Notes under the pieces: generated by a model
What the model was told of the DNA's origin: nothing
Seen by the model: the letters and a program-made list of their open reading frames with translations, nothing else
Database searches by the model: none
Shown here: positions 34,470 to 43,871 of the stretch, piece after piece
How the letters are laid out: every line of letters starts with the position of its first letter
Numbering within the stretch: the first letter of the stretch is position 1
Position numbers and translations under genes: made by a program
NCBI RefSeq assembly: GCF_000499525.1
Contig: NZ_HG529407.1
Coordinates: forward strand, 1 to 64,000
DNA: 64,000 bases
DNA from: Faecalimicrobium dakarense
GTDB taxonomy: Bacteria > Bacillota > Clostridia > Peptostreptococcales > Peptostreptococcaceae
Reading direction: 5' to 3'

Positions 34470-36170
34470 TTACATTCTTTCTGGTGCATGCATTCCAAGT
34501 AACTTCAGACCATTTTCTAAAGATTGTCTAGTTGCTTCAACTAAAGCAAGTCTTGCTTTTCTTACTTCAACATCATCAACTAATATTGGATTGTCATGAT
34601 AGAATTTATTGAATGCTTGAGCTAAATCTAATACAAATCTAGTTATTACATGCGGTTCATTTTTTCTAAGTCCTGCAAGTATACACTTATTGAAAGATGC
34701 TATAACTTTTAAAACTTCTGCGCTATCTACATCATTTAATAAGTCATAATTTATATCTGTTGTAACTTCTTCATTAGATTTTCTAAGTACTGCACAACAT
34801 CTAGCATGAGTATATTGAACGTATGGACCTGTTTCTCCATCAAAGCTTAATGTTCTATCCCATGAGAATGTGTAATCTTTTATTCTACTATTAGATAATT
34901 CTTGGAACACTACTGCCCCAACACCTACTTGCTTAGCTATTGTATCAACATTTAAAGCATTTGGGTTTTTAGCAAGTATTGTTTCTTTAGTCTTATCTAT
35001 CGCTTGATTTAATACATCTTCTAAGAAGACTACTCTACCTTTTCTTGTAGACATAGTTCCATTTTCAAGTGCAACCATACCAAATCCAACGTGAACTAAG
35101 TCTTTAGCCCATTCAAATCCCATAAGCTCTATAACTTTAAACCATTGTTCAAAGTGTAAGTTTTGTTGAGTACCAACTACATACACACACTTATCAAAGT
35201 TATAAGTTTCATGTCTATATATAGCAGCTGCTAAATCTCTTGTCATGTATAATGTTGAACCATCATTTTTAGTTATAAGTGCCGGTGGCATTTTATAATC
35301 TTCTAAGTCTACTATTCTAGCACCCTTAGATTCTTTTAAAAGATTTTTTTCTTCTAACATCTCTATTACTCTAGGCATTTTATCTGAATAGAAACTTTCA
35401 CCTGCTAAAGAGTCAAATTCTATATCTAATAAATCATAAACTCTATTGAATTCTTTTAAACTCTCATCTCTGAACCATTGCCATAACTGAGTAGCTTCTT
35501 CATCACCATTTTCTAGTTTAGTGAACCATGCTCTTGCTTCATCTTCCATTTCTGGATGAGCTTCAGCTTCATCATGGAATTGTATGTATAATTTTAATAA
35601 TTCTGGTATTGGATTTGACTCTACTACTTCTTTATTTCCCCATTTTTTGAAAGCAACTATAAGCTTACCAAATTGAGTACCATAATCACCTAGATGGTTT
35701 ATTCTTGTTGTATTGTATCCTTGAGATTCATACATTTTGTATAGAGCATTTCCTATTACTGTAGTTCTTATATGTCCTATATGGAAAGGCTTAGCAATAT
35801 TTGGAGATGAGAACTCAACTATAACATTTTCGTCTTTTCCTACTTCACTGCGCCCATAGTTTTCTTTTTGTGTTAATACATCTTTTATAACACTTTCTGC
35901 TAATTGAGATTTGTTAACGAAGAAATTAACATATCCGCCTAATGGTATTATCTTTGATATAGCACCTTGAGCGTCTAATGTTTCGCATAACTCAGCTGCT
36001 ATCATATTAGGAGCTTTTCTAAATACTTTTGCTAATTTGAAACAAGGAAAAGCGTAGTCTCCCATATCTTTATTTGGTGGTATTTCTATTAATGCTATTA
36101 TCTCTTCTACAGATAAATCTTCTATTTTCTCTTTTAGGCAATTTGCTATTGCTATTTTAAAATCTTGCAT
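34470..36170 (-). CDS. argS: Arginyl-tRNA synthetase
   Basis: Class I aminoacyl-tRNA synthetase charging tRNA-Arg. The 566-residue protein has the N-terminal Add1 domain, HIGH at 130-133 (AKPFHIGHIRTT), the anticodon-binding DALR domain at the end (VEATRQSLENGLKLLGMHAPERM) and a KMSKS-like loop MSTRKGR. The length is normal. The ribosome site is GAGAGGAGA. It follows a DUF523 gene after 144 bases, and a terminator comes about 120 bases past its stop. Confidence 0.96.
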   Translation of the reverse strand: MQDFKIAIANCLKEKIEDLSVEEIIALIEIPPNKDMGDYAFPCFKLAKVFRKAPNMIAAELCETLDAQGAISKIIPLGGYVNFFVNKSQLAESVIKDVLTQKENYGRSEVGKDENVIVEFSSPNIAKPFHIGHIRTTVIGNALYKMYESQGYNTTRINHLGDYGTQFGKLIVAFKKWGNKEVVESNPIPELLKLYIQFHDEAEAHPEMEDEARAWFTKLENGDEEATQLWQWFRDESLKEFNRVYDLLDIEFDSLAGESFYSDKMPRVIEMLEEKNLLKESKGARIVDLEDYKMPPALITKNDGSTLYMTRDLAAAIYRHETYNFDKCVYVVGTQQNLHFEQWFKVIELMGFEWAKDLVHVGFGMVALENGTMSTRKGRVVFLEDVLNQAIDKTKETILAKNPNALNVDTIAKQVGVGAVVFQELSNSRIKDYTFSWDRTLSFDGETGPYVQYTHARCCAVLRKSNEEVTTDINYDLLNDVDSAEVLKVIASFNKCILAGLRKNEPHVITRFVLDLAQAFNKFYHDNPILVDDVEVRKARLALVEATRQSLENGLKLLGMHAPERM

Positions 36171-36314
36171 GTTATTTCTCCTCTCTTATTCTTATTATTT
36201 TATGGTAAATCAATTTCTGAGTTTTTTCAAGCTATTTGGCATTTTTCATAGTTATATTTTGAAATCTAAGTATATTAATTTAAATTACTTAATTATAAGC
36301 ATGATAAAATCAAA

Positions 36315-36758
36315 TTATAATTCTGTTTCACTAATTACTTTTATTCCGTTTTTTCTAAATAATGCTGTAGTAATTCCTACACCATTTATTTTTTTACCTG
36401 AAAAACTTCCATCATATATAAAATTACATCCACAAGACGGACTTCCTTCTTTTAATATAGCTTCCCTACATCCATATATTTTAGCTATTTTTAAAGACTC
36501 ATTAGCGCCTTTTATAAATTCGCTACTTACATCTCTATTATTTTTATCAACTATTTTAGATTCATTATTTATTGCATTATACCCATCACCATTTATTATT
36601 TCTGCTGGATTTCTAGGAGTAGAAAGCCCTCCTAATTGTTCTGGGCAAATTAATACAAACTTTTTATTTTTTAAATAATTAACTACTTTTTCATTCTCAT
36701 TATTATTACCGTTGTACTTACAATTTATTCCAAGTAAGCATGCTGATACTGCTATCAT
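36315..36758 (-). CDS. DUF523 family protein
   Basis: A 147-residue cysteine-containing protein of the DUF523 family: it opens VSACLLGINCKYNG and has CPEQLGGLSTPRNPAEI and KEGSPSCGCNFIYDG. Conserved cysteines (C7, C13 and the CGC near residue 110) suggest an iron-sulphur or thiol role. The biochemical function is unknown to me. It lies 18 bases after mutS2 and probably shares its transcript. Confidence 0.88.
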   Translation of the reverse strand: MIAVSACLLGINCKYNGNNNENEKVVNYLKNKKFVLICPEQLGGLSTPRNPAEIINGDGYNAINNESKIVDKNNRDVSSEFIKGANESLKIAKIYGCREAILKEGSPSCGCNFIYDGSFSGKKINGVGITTALFRKNGIKVISETEL

Positions 36759-36776
36759 AGTAACAACCTCTTATAT

Positions 36777-39155
36777 TTATTTTAATTTGACTATTGTAAC
36801 ACCGGCTCCACCTTCACCATATTCTCCGGCCCTTTGTGACTTAACATGTCTATTTCTTTTTAATACATCTTGAAGTCCTGATTTTAATACTCCTGTACCT
36901 ATACCGTGTATAACAGTAACACTTTCAAGACCTGCTACATATGCATCATCTAGATACTTTTCAACTTCCATTCTAGCTTCTTCTAAATTTAATCCTCTTA
37001 AATCTACCTCACTTCTTACATTTCCTGATTTAGATTTAATTATTTTTCTCGTTTGTTTTGTAACAGTTGTTTTAGGGTCTTGTTTTGCTCTTTGTAGCGA
37101 TTTAAATGGAAGAGTCATCTTCATTATTCCAATTTGAACTACTGCTTCTTTTTTATTATTATCAACAGATACAACACTACCTTGTTGGTTTAGAGTTATT
37201 ACCTTTACTTCTTCGCCTTGTCTTAAATCTTTTATTTCTTTTGTAACAACTTTTGGTTCTATCATACTTTTAATAGTTGGTTGAAGGCTTCCCATAGAAT
37301 TTGTTAATTCTTTTCGAAGTTCTTCTATTCTTTGGTTCTTTTCTTTTGAAGCTCTTTCTTCTTCTAGCTTTCTTAGTTCTTTTATTATATTATCAACATC
37401 TTCTTTTGCTTGTCTTGTAACTCTAAATGCTTCACTTCTTGCTTGTTCCATAAGCTTTTCTCTTTTAGCTGATAATTTTGAAAGCTTTTCTTCATATTCA
37501 TTTTTAAGTCTTTCAATTTGAGATTTTAATTTTTCCGCTTCTTCTCTTTCTTTTACAGCCTTTATCCTATTCTTCTCAACATTTTGAAGAACATCTTCTA
37601 TTGCTATGTTATCAGAATTTATAAATTCCTTAGCTCTAGTTATTACATGTGAATTAAGACCTAGCTTTGTTGATATTTCAAATGCATTTGATTTTCCTGG
37701 CACTCCTAATAAAAGTTTATATGTTGGACTTAATGTTTCTAAATCAAATTCTACTGCTGCATTTTCTACACCTTCTGTAGTTAATGCATAATTTTTAAGT
37801 TCACTGTAGTGAGTTGTAGCTATACAATTAGCTCCAGCCATATGTACATCTTCTAATATTGCTATTGCAAGGGCAGCTCCTTCTACTGGATCTGTTCCAG
37901 CACCTAGTTCATCAAATATTGCTAAAGAATTCTCACTTACTTCTTCTAATATAGAAACTATATTTGTCATATGAGATGAGAAAGTTGATAAACTTTGCTC
38001 TATACTTTGTTCATCTCCAATGTCAGCAAATACATTATCATATACACACATACTACTTCCAAAATCAGCTGGTATATGTAATCCACTTTGAGTCATAAGT
38101 GCAAATAGTCCTACTGTTTTGATAGTAACAGTTTTACCACCTGTATTTGGACCAGTTATAAGTAATGTATGGAATTCTCTACCTAAATAAACACTATTTG
38201 GTACAACTTTGTCTTTATCTAGTAATGGGTGTCTACCATTTCTTATATTTATATACTTATCTTCGTTTAATGTAGGCTCAACACCTCTCATCCCCACAGA
38301 TAATTTTCCTTTTGCAAATGCAAAATCAAGCCTTCCTAAAATCTCTTGATTTGAAATTAAATCTTGTGATATTTCTCCAATCATAGCTGATAACTCAGCT
38401 AAAATTCTTTCTATCTCTTCTTTTTCTAAAAGTCTTAATTGTCTTAATTCATTATTCATATCAACTATACTCATAGGCTCTATAAATAAAGTGGCTCCTG
38501 ATGATGATTGGTCATGCACTATACCTGATACTTGCGATCTATATTCTGCTTTTACAGGCACTACAAATCTATCTCCTCTTACAGATATAATTGCATCTTG
38601 AAGATATTTTTGATAAGTTGTAGAGCTTATTATTGAATTTAATTTAGATCTTATAGATTGATTTTTTTGTACTATTCTTCGTCTTAAATCCCTTAGTGTG
38701 CTTGATGCATTATCAGATATTTCTATTTCACTTATTATTGCATTATATATAGCATCTTCTATATCTCTATATGCATATAAAGAATTTGATAGAGATTGTA
38801 TTATTGGATAGTTGAAATCTTCTTCATCACTACCAGAAAAATTATTTTTTAATGTTCTAGCTGCTCTTAAAGTATCTGCTATCATAATTAAGCTTCCTGG
38901 GTCCAGCGATGCCCCTATATCAGCTCTTTTAGCCTTATCTTCTATATCATGTATTCCTTGTAATCCAATACTTCCTCTTTTTATATATATCGCTTGTGCT
39001 TCGCTAGTTTCCTTAAGCATATACTTAACGTCTTCAAAATTAGAGCTTGGTGTTAAATTTTCTATATATTTTAAACCTAGAGAAGATGAAGCTTTTTCTT
39101 TCAATATGTCGATTACTTTATTGAATTCTAAAACTCTTAGTGCTTTCTCGTTCAT
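36777..39155 (-). CDS. mutS2: Endonuclease/ATPase MutS2
   Basis: A MutS-family ATPase without mismatch-recognition domain I, linked in other Firmicutes to recombination control and to rescue of collided ribosomes. The 792-residue protein has the core and clamp, a Walker A TGPNTGGKT (mid-330s), the Walker B region LAIFDELGAGTDP, a coiled-coil (about 510-630), and a C-terminal Smr domain (VDLRGLNLEEARMEVEKYL ... HGIGTGVLKSGL). Length is normal. The ribosome site is AAGGAGGAAG. Cotranscribed with the DUF523 gene. Confidence 0.96.
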   Translation of the reverse strand: MNEKALRVLEFNKVIDILKEKASSSLGLKYIENLTPSSNFEDVKYMLKETSEAQAIYIKRGSIGLQGIHDIEDKAKRADIGASLDPGSLIMIADTLRAARTLKNNFSGSDEEDFNYPIIQSLSNSLYAYRDIEDAIYNAIISEIEISDNASSTLRDLRRRIVQKNQSIRSKLNSIISSTTYQKYLQDAIISVRGDRFVVPVKAEYRSQVSGIVHDQSSSGATLFIEPMSIVDMNNELRQLRLLEKEEIERILAELSAMIGEISQDLISNQEILGRLDFAFAKGKLSVGMRGVEPTLNEDKYINIRNGRHPLLDKDKVVPNSVYLGREFHTLLITGPNTGGKTVTIKTVGLFALMTQSGLHIPADFGSSMCVYDNVFADIGDEQSIEQSLSTFSSHMTNIVSILEEVSENSLAIFDELGAGTDPVEGAALAIAILEDVHMAGANCIATTHYSELKNYALTTEGVENAAVEFDLETLSPTYKLLLGVPGKSNAFEISTKLGLNSHVITRAKEFINSDNIAIEDVLQNVEKNRIKAVKEREEAEKLKSQIERLKNEYEEKLSKLSAKREKLMEQARSEAFRVTRQAKEDVDNIIKELRKLEEERASKEKNQRIEELRKELTNSMGSLQPTIKSMIEPKVVTKEIKDLRQGEEVKVITLNQQGSVVSVDNNKKEAVVQIGIMKMTLPFKSLQRAKQDPKTTVTKQTRKIIKSKSGNVRSEVDLRGLNLEEARMEVEKYLDDAYVAGLESVTVIHGIGTGVLKSGLQDVLKRNRHVKSQRAGEYGEGGAGVTIVKLK

Positions 39156-39382
39156 ACTTCCTCCTTAATGTATATATTTATTTTAATGTGTATTTTATGT
39201 AAGTTTGTATTATACTATTTATATATTATACATAATCATAGTTTATTTGTACTATAAAAATCTAGTTTAAGTGATTTAAATTAGGTTTTTGGGTATATTA
39301 TTTACTTAATATGTGTATATTAATCTAGTTTGTATTAGAATTTATTTAAAATAAAGCATTTACTAGATACTTTGTTCATGTA

Positions 39383-39402
39383 ACTTGCACGATCGCACAA
39401 GT
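39383..39402. promoter_or_regulatory. Imperfect palindrome upstream of pepD
   Basis: ACTTG...CGATCG...CAAGT is a 20-base imperfect dyad centred at 39392/39393, GC-richer than the surrounding spacer and about 38 bases before the pepD start. A repressor operator or leader structure is possible; no known box is matched. Confidence 0.35.
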
Positions 39403-39439
39403 ACAGACGGCAGAAATTATATTAAAGGGAGTGTTATTT

Positions 39440-40891
39440 ATGGAAAACGTATTAAAAGGTTTACAACCAGAAATTGTGTTTAATTATTTTGAAGAAATAT
39501 CTCAAATTCCTCGTGGTTCTGGAAATGAAAAAGCTATAAGTGACTATCTTAAAAGTTTTGGTGAAAAATTAGGTCTTGAAACTATACAAGATAATGCACT
39601 AAACATAATAATAAGAAAGCCTGCTACAAAAAGTTTTGAAAACTGTCCTGGTGTAATACTTCAAGGACATATGGATATGGTATGTGAAAAAAATAAAGAT
39701 ACAGATCATGATTTCACAAAAGATCCTATAAAATTAAGAACTGAAGATGATTTTATATATGCAACTGGAACTACTTTAGGAGCAGATAATGGTATAGCTG
39801 TTGCTATGGGTATGGCAGTATTAGCATCTAATGATTTAGAGCATCCTGCAATTGAATTATTAGTTACTTCTGATGAAGAGGCTGGTATGACTGGTGCTAT
39901 GGCACTTGATGGTAGCTTACTTAAAGGAAAATACATAATAAACCTTGACTCTGAAGAAGAAGGACATTTATTAGTTAGTTGTGCTGGTGGTACTACAGCT
40001 ACATCAAAACTTCCTTTAACTTTTGAAAACGTTGACTCTAACAAGCAAGCTTTATTAGTTGAAATCAAAGGTTTACTTGGTGGTCACTCTGGTATGGATA
40101 TAATAAAACAAAGAGCAAACTCTAATAAATTGATGGGGAGATTATTAAACTTACTAAATGTAAATTATGATTTAGCTAAAGTTGAGGGTGGTTCTAAGAA
40201 TAATGCAATACCTCGTGAATCTGACTGTGTGATAGTTGTTGATAAAAATGAAGTTGAAAACGTTAAGTCACAAATAAGTGAAATAACTAATATATTAAAA
40301 AATGAATTTGCTACATCAGATCCAGGATTAGCTATAGAATGTTCTGATACTAATGTAGATAAAGTATTCTCATGTGATTCTAAAGATAAAGTTATAAAAT
40401 TAATGAATGTAATACCTAACGGAATCCAAACTATGAGTATGGATATAGAAGGATTAGTTGAAAGTTCAACTAATTTAGGTGTTGTTAGAACTTTAGAAAA
40501 TGAAATTACATTTGAATGTGCTGTTAGAAGTTCTGTTAAAACATTAAAAGAAGATATAACTAAGAGAATGGATTTATTAGCTAATGCTTTAGGCGGTAAA
40601 TTAGAATTAGATAGTGATTATCCAGCTTGGGAATATACTAAAGGGTCTAAATTAGAAGAAATATGTTTTAATACTTATAAAGAATTAACAGGTAAAGAAC
40701 CTATAATAATGGCTTTACATGCTGGCCTTGAGTGCGGATTATTACTTGATAAAATGCCACATGCTGAAGCAATATCTCTAGGACCTAACATGTTTGAAGT
40801 TCATACTCCTAATGAACATTTAAGTATATCTTCGACTAAAAATACTTGGGATTATTTAGTTGCAATACTTAAATCTATGAATGTTCAATAA
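39440..40891 (+). CDS. pepD: Aminoacyl-histidine dipeptidase (PepD, M20 family)
   Basis: Zinc metallodipeptidase that cleaves Xaa-His dipeptides such as carnosine. The 483-residue protein has the M20 metal motifs GHMDMVCEK, TTLGADNGIAVAMG and SDEEAGMTGA, a dimerisation lid (GLLGGHSGMDI) and the final metal histidine near the C-terminus (GPNMFEVHTPNEHLSI). GTG at 39431 is in frame, but the ATG at 39440 sits 9 bases from GGGAG and starts as family members do. Single-gene unit with a terminator and an unusual dyad upstream. Confidence 0.93.
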   Translation: MENVLKGLQPEIVFNYFEEISQIPRGSGNEKAISDYLKSFGEKLGLETIQDNALNIIIRKPATKSFENCPGVILQGHMDMVCEKNKDTDHDFTKDPIKLRTEDDFIYATGTTLGADNGIAVAMGMAVLASNDLEHPAIELLVTSDEEAGMTGAMALDGSLLKGKYIINLDSEEEGHLLVSCAGGTTATSKLPLTFENVDSNKQALLVEIKGLLGGHSGMDIIKQRANSNKLMGRLLNLLNVNYDLAKVEGGSKNNAIPRESDCVIVVDKNEVENVKSQISEITNILKNEFATSDPGLAIECSDTNVDKVFSCDSKDKVIKLMNVIPNGIQTMSMDIEGLVESSTNLGVVRTLENEITFECAVRSSVKTLKEDITKRMDLLANALGGKLELDSDYPAWEYTKGSKLEEICFNTYKELTGKEPIIMALHAGLECGLLLDKMPHAEAISLGPNMFEVHTPNEHLSISSTKNTWDYLVAILKSMNVQ

Positions 40892-40898
40892 TAATAAT

Positions 40899-40928
40899 AA
40901 AGGTAAAGTTTTTAACTTTACCTTTTTT
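40899..40928 (+). terminator. Terminator of pepD
   Basis: A perfect 12-bp stem (40899-40910 with 40914-40925) followed by T6. Confidence 0.85.
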
Positions 40929-41098
40929 ATTTAATCTTATCCTTACATTGTTATATCTAAATATGTTATCAGTAGCCATCCATCATCTTTAAATTATATA
41001 ATAGTTTTCAATTATCCATACTTATTTTATATACTTTAACTTATTTATTTTACTAGTTTTAAAATTATTTATTAATCTTTGAATTTATAATTAATTTT

Positions 41099-41635
41099 TT
41101 AAATTTTTACTCTTTTATATTTATTTTTTATATTATTTTTATATAAATTTCTTAAACTCTCAATCGTTTTATTTTCCATATCTTTTTTTCTTATTAAAGC
41201 TGCTTGGTCAATATTGAAGTAATTAATAAAATAATTTTTAGTTTCGAATACTTTATAAAATTGATCATACTTAATTTTACTCTCACCTTCAATTACTGTA
41301 CTCTTTGCAGTTAAAAAACTTTCATAAAAATCTAGTATTCCTTGTGAGTTGAATGTGCCTAATTTATCAGTTTTAATTCTTTGCTTAATTTTCACTTCAA
41401 TCTTAAATATAATAGTTAATATGAATACTATGATTAATATAATAAAATAAATAAAAAAATCTTTTATATAAAATTCATTTTCACTATAAGCAAGAAGTGT
41501 AGATAAAAAAGCTATAAATAAAATCATAACTGGAATTTTTATTTTATTTTTTAAAAATATTGCTATATATAGAAAGTTACGATAATCTTTCTTTTCCATA
41601 GATGTTCTTACTGTAAATAGTTTATTGTCATTCAT
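41099..41635 (-). CDS. YcxB-like membrane protein
   Basis: A 178-residue protein with two adjacent transmembrane helices (about residues 33-52 and 58-80) and a soluble C-terminal half. The LDFYESFLTAKSTVIEG and KYDQFYKVFETKNYFINYFN segments resemble the YcxB C-terminal domain. Function unknown. It has an AAGGTGG ribosome site. It is separated from the two-component operon by a terminator and about 260 bases, so it is its own unit. Confidence 0.7.
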   Translation of the reverse strand: MNDNKLFTVRTSMEKKDYRNFLYIAIFLKNKIKIPVMILFIAFLSTLLAYSENEFYIKDFFIYFIILIIVFILTIIFKIEVKIKQRIKTDKLGTFNSQGILDFYESFLTAKSTVIEGESKIKYDQFYKVFETKNYFINYFNIDQAALIRKKDMENKTIESLRNLYKNNIKNKYKRVKI

Positions 41636-41844
41636 TTTTCTACCACCTTAAATTAATAGTAATATACATTCTACTTATTGTACTATACCTTGAGTTTAAA
41701 TTATTTTAACTTATGTTCTCTAATAATTCCTGTAATAGAATAACATTTAATACTATTTAATTCTATATATTAGGCTTGAATAGTCATTATTTGGGTTTAA
41801 ATGGATATATAATAAAATTTATTTTTTCTCTAATTTAATTTTTT

Positions 41845-41880
41845 AATAAAAAAATACACTTAATAATAAATTAAGTGCAT
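41845..41880 (-). terminator. Terminator of the LytTR two-component operon
   Basis: A short stem CACTTAA/TTAAGTG (41857-41863 with 41871-41877) followed on the minus strand by a T run (41848-41854), just after the DUF3784-like gene. Confidence 0.65.
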
Positions 41881-41896
41881 TTAAGGTATTAGTTAT

Positions 41897-42646
41897 TTAT
41901 TTAATATATTGTAATAATTTATTATATGTTTTTTCTGTATCTTCTCTATTTTTTTCGTTATAATAAATAATTTTATCATTTTTAAGTTTAATTTTTATAT
42001 AAGGTTTTTTCCCCTTATAAAGGTATACTGTTGCTTCTTCACCCTCAACATTATATGCACCTCTAGAATAAATAAAAGTACCAGATCCAGTTATTTTACT
42101 TGTAATATTTATATCTTCTAAAAGTTCAATATTTTTAATATCTCCCATCTTAAAAGACGTCATTTGCATCCTAACTTTATCATCTTTTATGGTTAATTCA
42201 TGCCCACCTGTTACATCAACAGTAGCTAAAATTATACATGGTATAAGACATACTAACATAATAAAAGAAAATACTATTCTTTCATATTTTTTAGTAGACG
42301 AATTTTTTTCAACATTAGTATCATTTTTATACTTTTTATATATATGGTTATAGCAAAGAATTAAAGCAATAACTCCTGGTAAACCAAGTATACCTATGAT
42401 GATATATCCAATATCCCCAAATAAAAGTTCTAATGGTATACATAAAAGAAATGATAATCCATATACTATCCACATTATGCCATTTGCTCTATTATAAGAT
42501 TTTATATCTCTAATTTCTTCTGGCTTTACTACAGTTCCAGCCCAAAAATGCATTGGAGTTTTTCTTTTTAAAGAATAAATTCCCATACCTATGAAAATTA
42601 TAACTACTGGCATTATTGATATGAAAGTCACTACATTCTCTCCCAT
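41897..42646 (-). CDS. DUF3784-like membrane protein
   Basis: A 249-residue protein. Its first 100 residues hold three membrane helices and the DUF3784-like pattern LKRKTPMHFWAGTVVKPEEI ... SYNRANGIMWIVYG. A fourth helix follows at about 125-145, then a PH-like outer or inner soluble tail (HELTIKDDKVRMQMTSFKM) that ends the protein. Function unknown. Last gene of the response regulator-kinase-YhfC-DUF3887 operon, 16 bases after the lipoprotein gene. Confidence 0.7.
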   Translation of the reverse strand: MGENVVTFISIMPVVIIFIGMGIYSLKRKTPMHFWAGTVVKPEEIRDIKSYNRANGIMWIVYGLSFLLCIPLELLFGDIGYIIIGILGLPGVIALILCYNHIYKKYKNDTNVEKNSSTKKYERIVFSFIMLVCLIPCIILATVDVTGGHELTIKDDKVRMQMTSFKMGDIKNIELLEDINITSKITGSGTFIYSRGAYNVEGEEATVYLYKGKKPYIKIKLKNDKIIYYNEKNREDTEKTYNKLLQYIK

Positions 42647-42662
42647 AATGTATCTCCTGCTT

Positions 42663-43055
42663 TTATTTTATAAAGAATCCATCTATCTCCATATTTTCAT
42701 TGTAAACTACCTCAAATTGAATTTTTCCCTTTTTAAACTTTGTAATCTCTATAACTTTCGCATAACCTTCAATTCCAACTACACCTTCTTTACTTATCTC
42801 TTCGAATTCTCCTAATTTACCTTTTAAAGAGTCCCATGAAACCTTTAAATCTTCAGGCTTAAATTCCGCCTTCATCTTATCGCTCATTGTCTCTATCATT
42901 TTATCAAATTCTTCATTTAAAAATAAGTTTACAACTTCTTGACCCCTTGATTTTAAAGTAGCTTCATCGAATGCATCACTTAATTTTGAACTACTACACC
43001 CTACTAATATAACCCCTGTTAAAAGTGCTACTAATAATAATTTTACTCTCTTCAT
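42663..43055 (-). CDS. DUF3887 lipoprotein
   Basis: A 130-residue secreted lipoprotein: signal peptide with lipobox LVGC (acylated Cys at residue 20) followed by an SSS linker. The DUF3887-like body (VVNLFLNEEFDKMIETM, LGEFEEISKE) is a small alpha/beta fold of the NTF2-like type. Its start overlaps the YhfC stop by 4 bases, so the two are translationally coupled. It is exported to the outer face of the membrane. A role as sensor partner or substrate of the neighbouring protease is inferred only. Confidence 0.82.
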   Translation of the reverse strand: MKRVKLLLVALLTGVILVGCSSSKLSDAFDEATLKSRGQEVVNLFLNEEFDKMIETMSDKMKAEFKPEDLKVSWDSLKGKLGEFEEISKEGVVGIEGYAKVIEITKFKKGKIQFEVVYNENMEIDGFFIK

Positions 43056-43858
43056 AATTTTTCTCCCTCACTTATAATCTTTTTAGATAAACTATCTTGT
43101 TTATATAATCTTTTAGAATATACTGCAAACCCTGCTAATACTAATCCACATATGAATATATAACTCTCAACTCCAACTATTCCAACGCCAAAAACTTGTG
43201 GAAGTATAACCAGCGGTGCATTTACTAATGTATGAACTAGTATTGCAATAAACAAGTATAAAATCTTTTTATTCCTAACTCCATAAAGAACAATCATAGA
43301 TAAACCTATATGAATTGCCATAGCACTAATTCTTTCAAATCCTGATGCAAGTGCTAATCCAGGAGTTAAACTTATACATTGGTTGTAAAGTAAACTTAAA
43401 GCTTCACTTGAGTCTGCATTTATTGTTCCATTATTTATCATAATACAAACTATCAATGTAGATAAACAAGATACTCCAGTTAAAAGTATTGCCTCTATTC
43501 CTCCATGTCCAAATCCATAAGATATACCATCATCAAACTCATGATTATTTTTTAATAAGTATTTGAAGGCTATATACCTTCCTACTTCTTCAAATATTCC
43601 AGCAGTTAATCCTAAGAATATTCCATATAAATAAGGATTTGTCTGCATTTTTATAAACCACATCATATTAGGAAGTACATAAGTTAATATCGGTACCCGA
43701 ATTAACATCTGTGATATAAAAAATATTAACATCCCAACAAGAAAGCTCTTGGGTATTTTTTTATGCTTTTTTGCAAAATATATAAAACTTATTATTGGTA
43801 TTAAAAAACATACTAAAGTGCTTACAGCTAAGCTTACTATAACACTACTTTCAATCAT
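43052..43858 (-). CDS. YhfC-family putative intramembrane metalloprotease
   Basis: A 268-residue polytopic membrane protein (about seven helices) of the YhfC family. It carries the paired motifs GIFEEVGRYIAFKYLL (about 87-102) and YGFGHGGIEAILLTG (about 113-127), which supply Glu and His residues for a metal site within the membrane, as in CPBP/Rce1-type proteases. Activity has not been shown for most members. It lies 13 bases after the histidine kinase and overlaps the lipoprotein gene by 4 bases, so it belongs functionally to this sensory operon. Confidence 0.8.
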   Translation of the reverse strand: MIESSVIVSLAVSTLVCFLIPIISFIYFAKKHKKIPKSFLVGMLIFFISQMLIRVPILTYVLPNMMWFIKMQTNPYLYGIFLGLTAGIFEEVGRYIAFKYLLKNNHEFDDGISYGFGHGGIEAILLTGVSCLSTLIVCIMINNGTINADSSEALSLLYNQCISLTPGLALASGFERISAMAIHIGLSMIVLYGVRNKKILYLFIAILVHTLVNAPLVILPQVFGVGIVGVESYIFICGLVLAGFAVYSKRLYKQDSLSKKIISEGEKL

Positions 43859-43871
43859 ACTTATCCCACCT

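Noticed and set aside
36169-36678. 169-codon plus-strand frame between argS and mutS2
   Set aside because: Antisense to the DUF523 gene, which has a clear family signature on the other strand.
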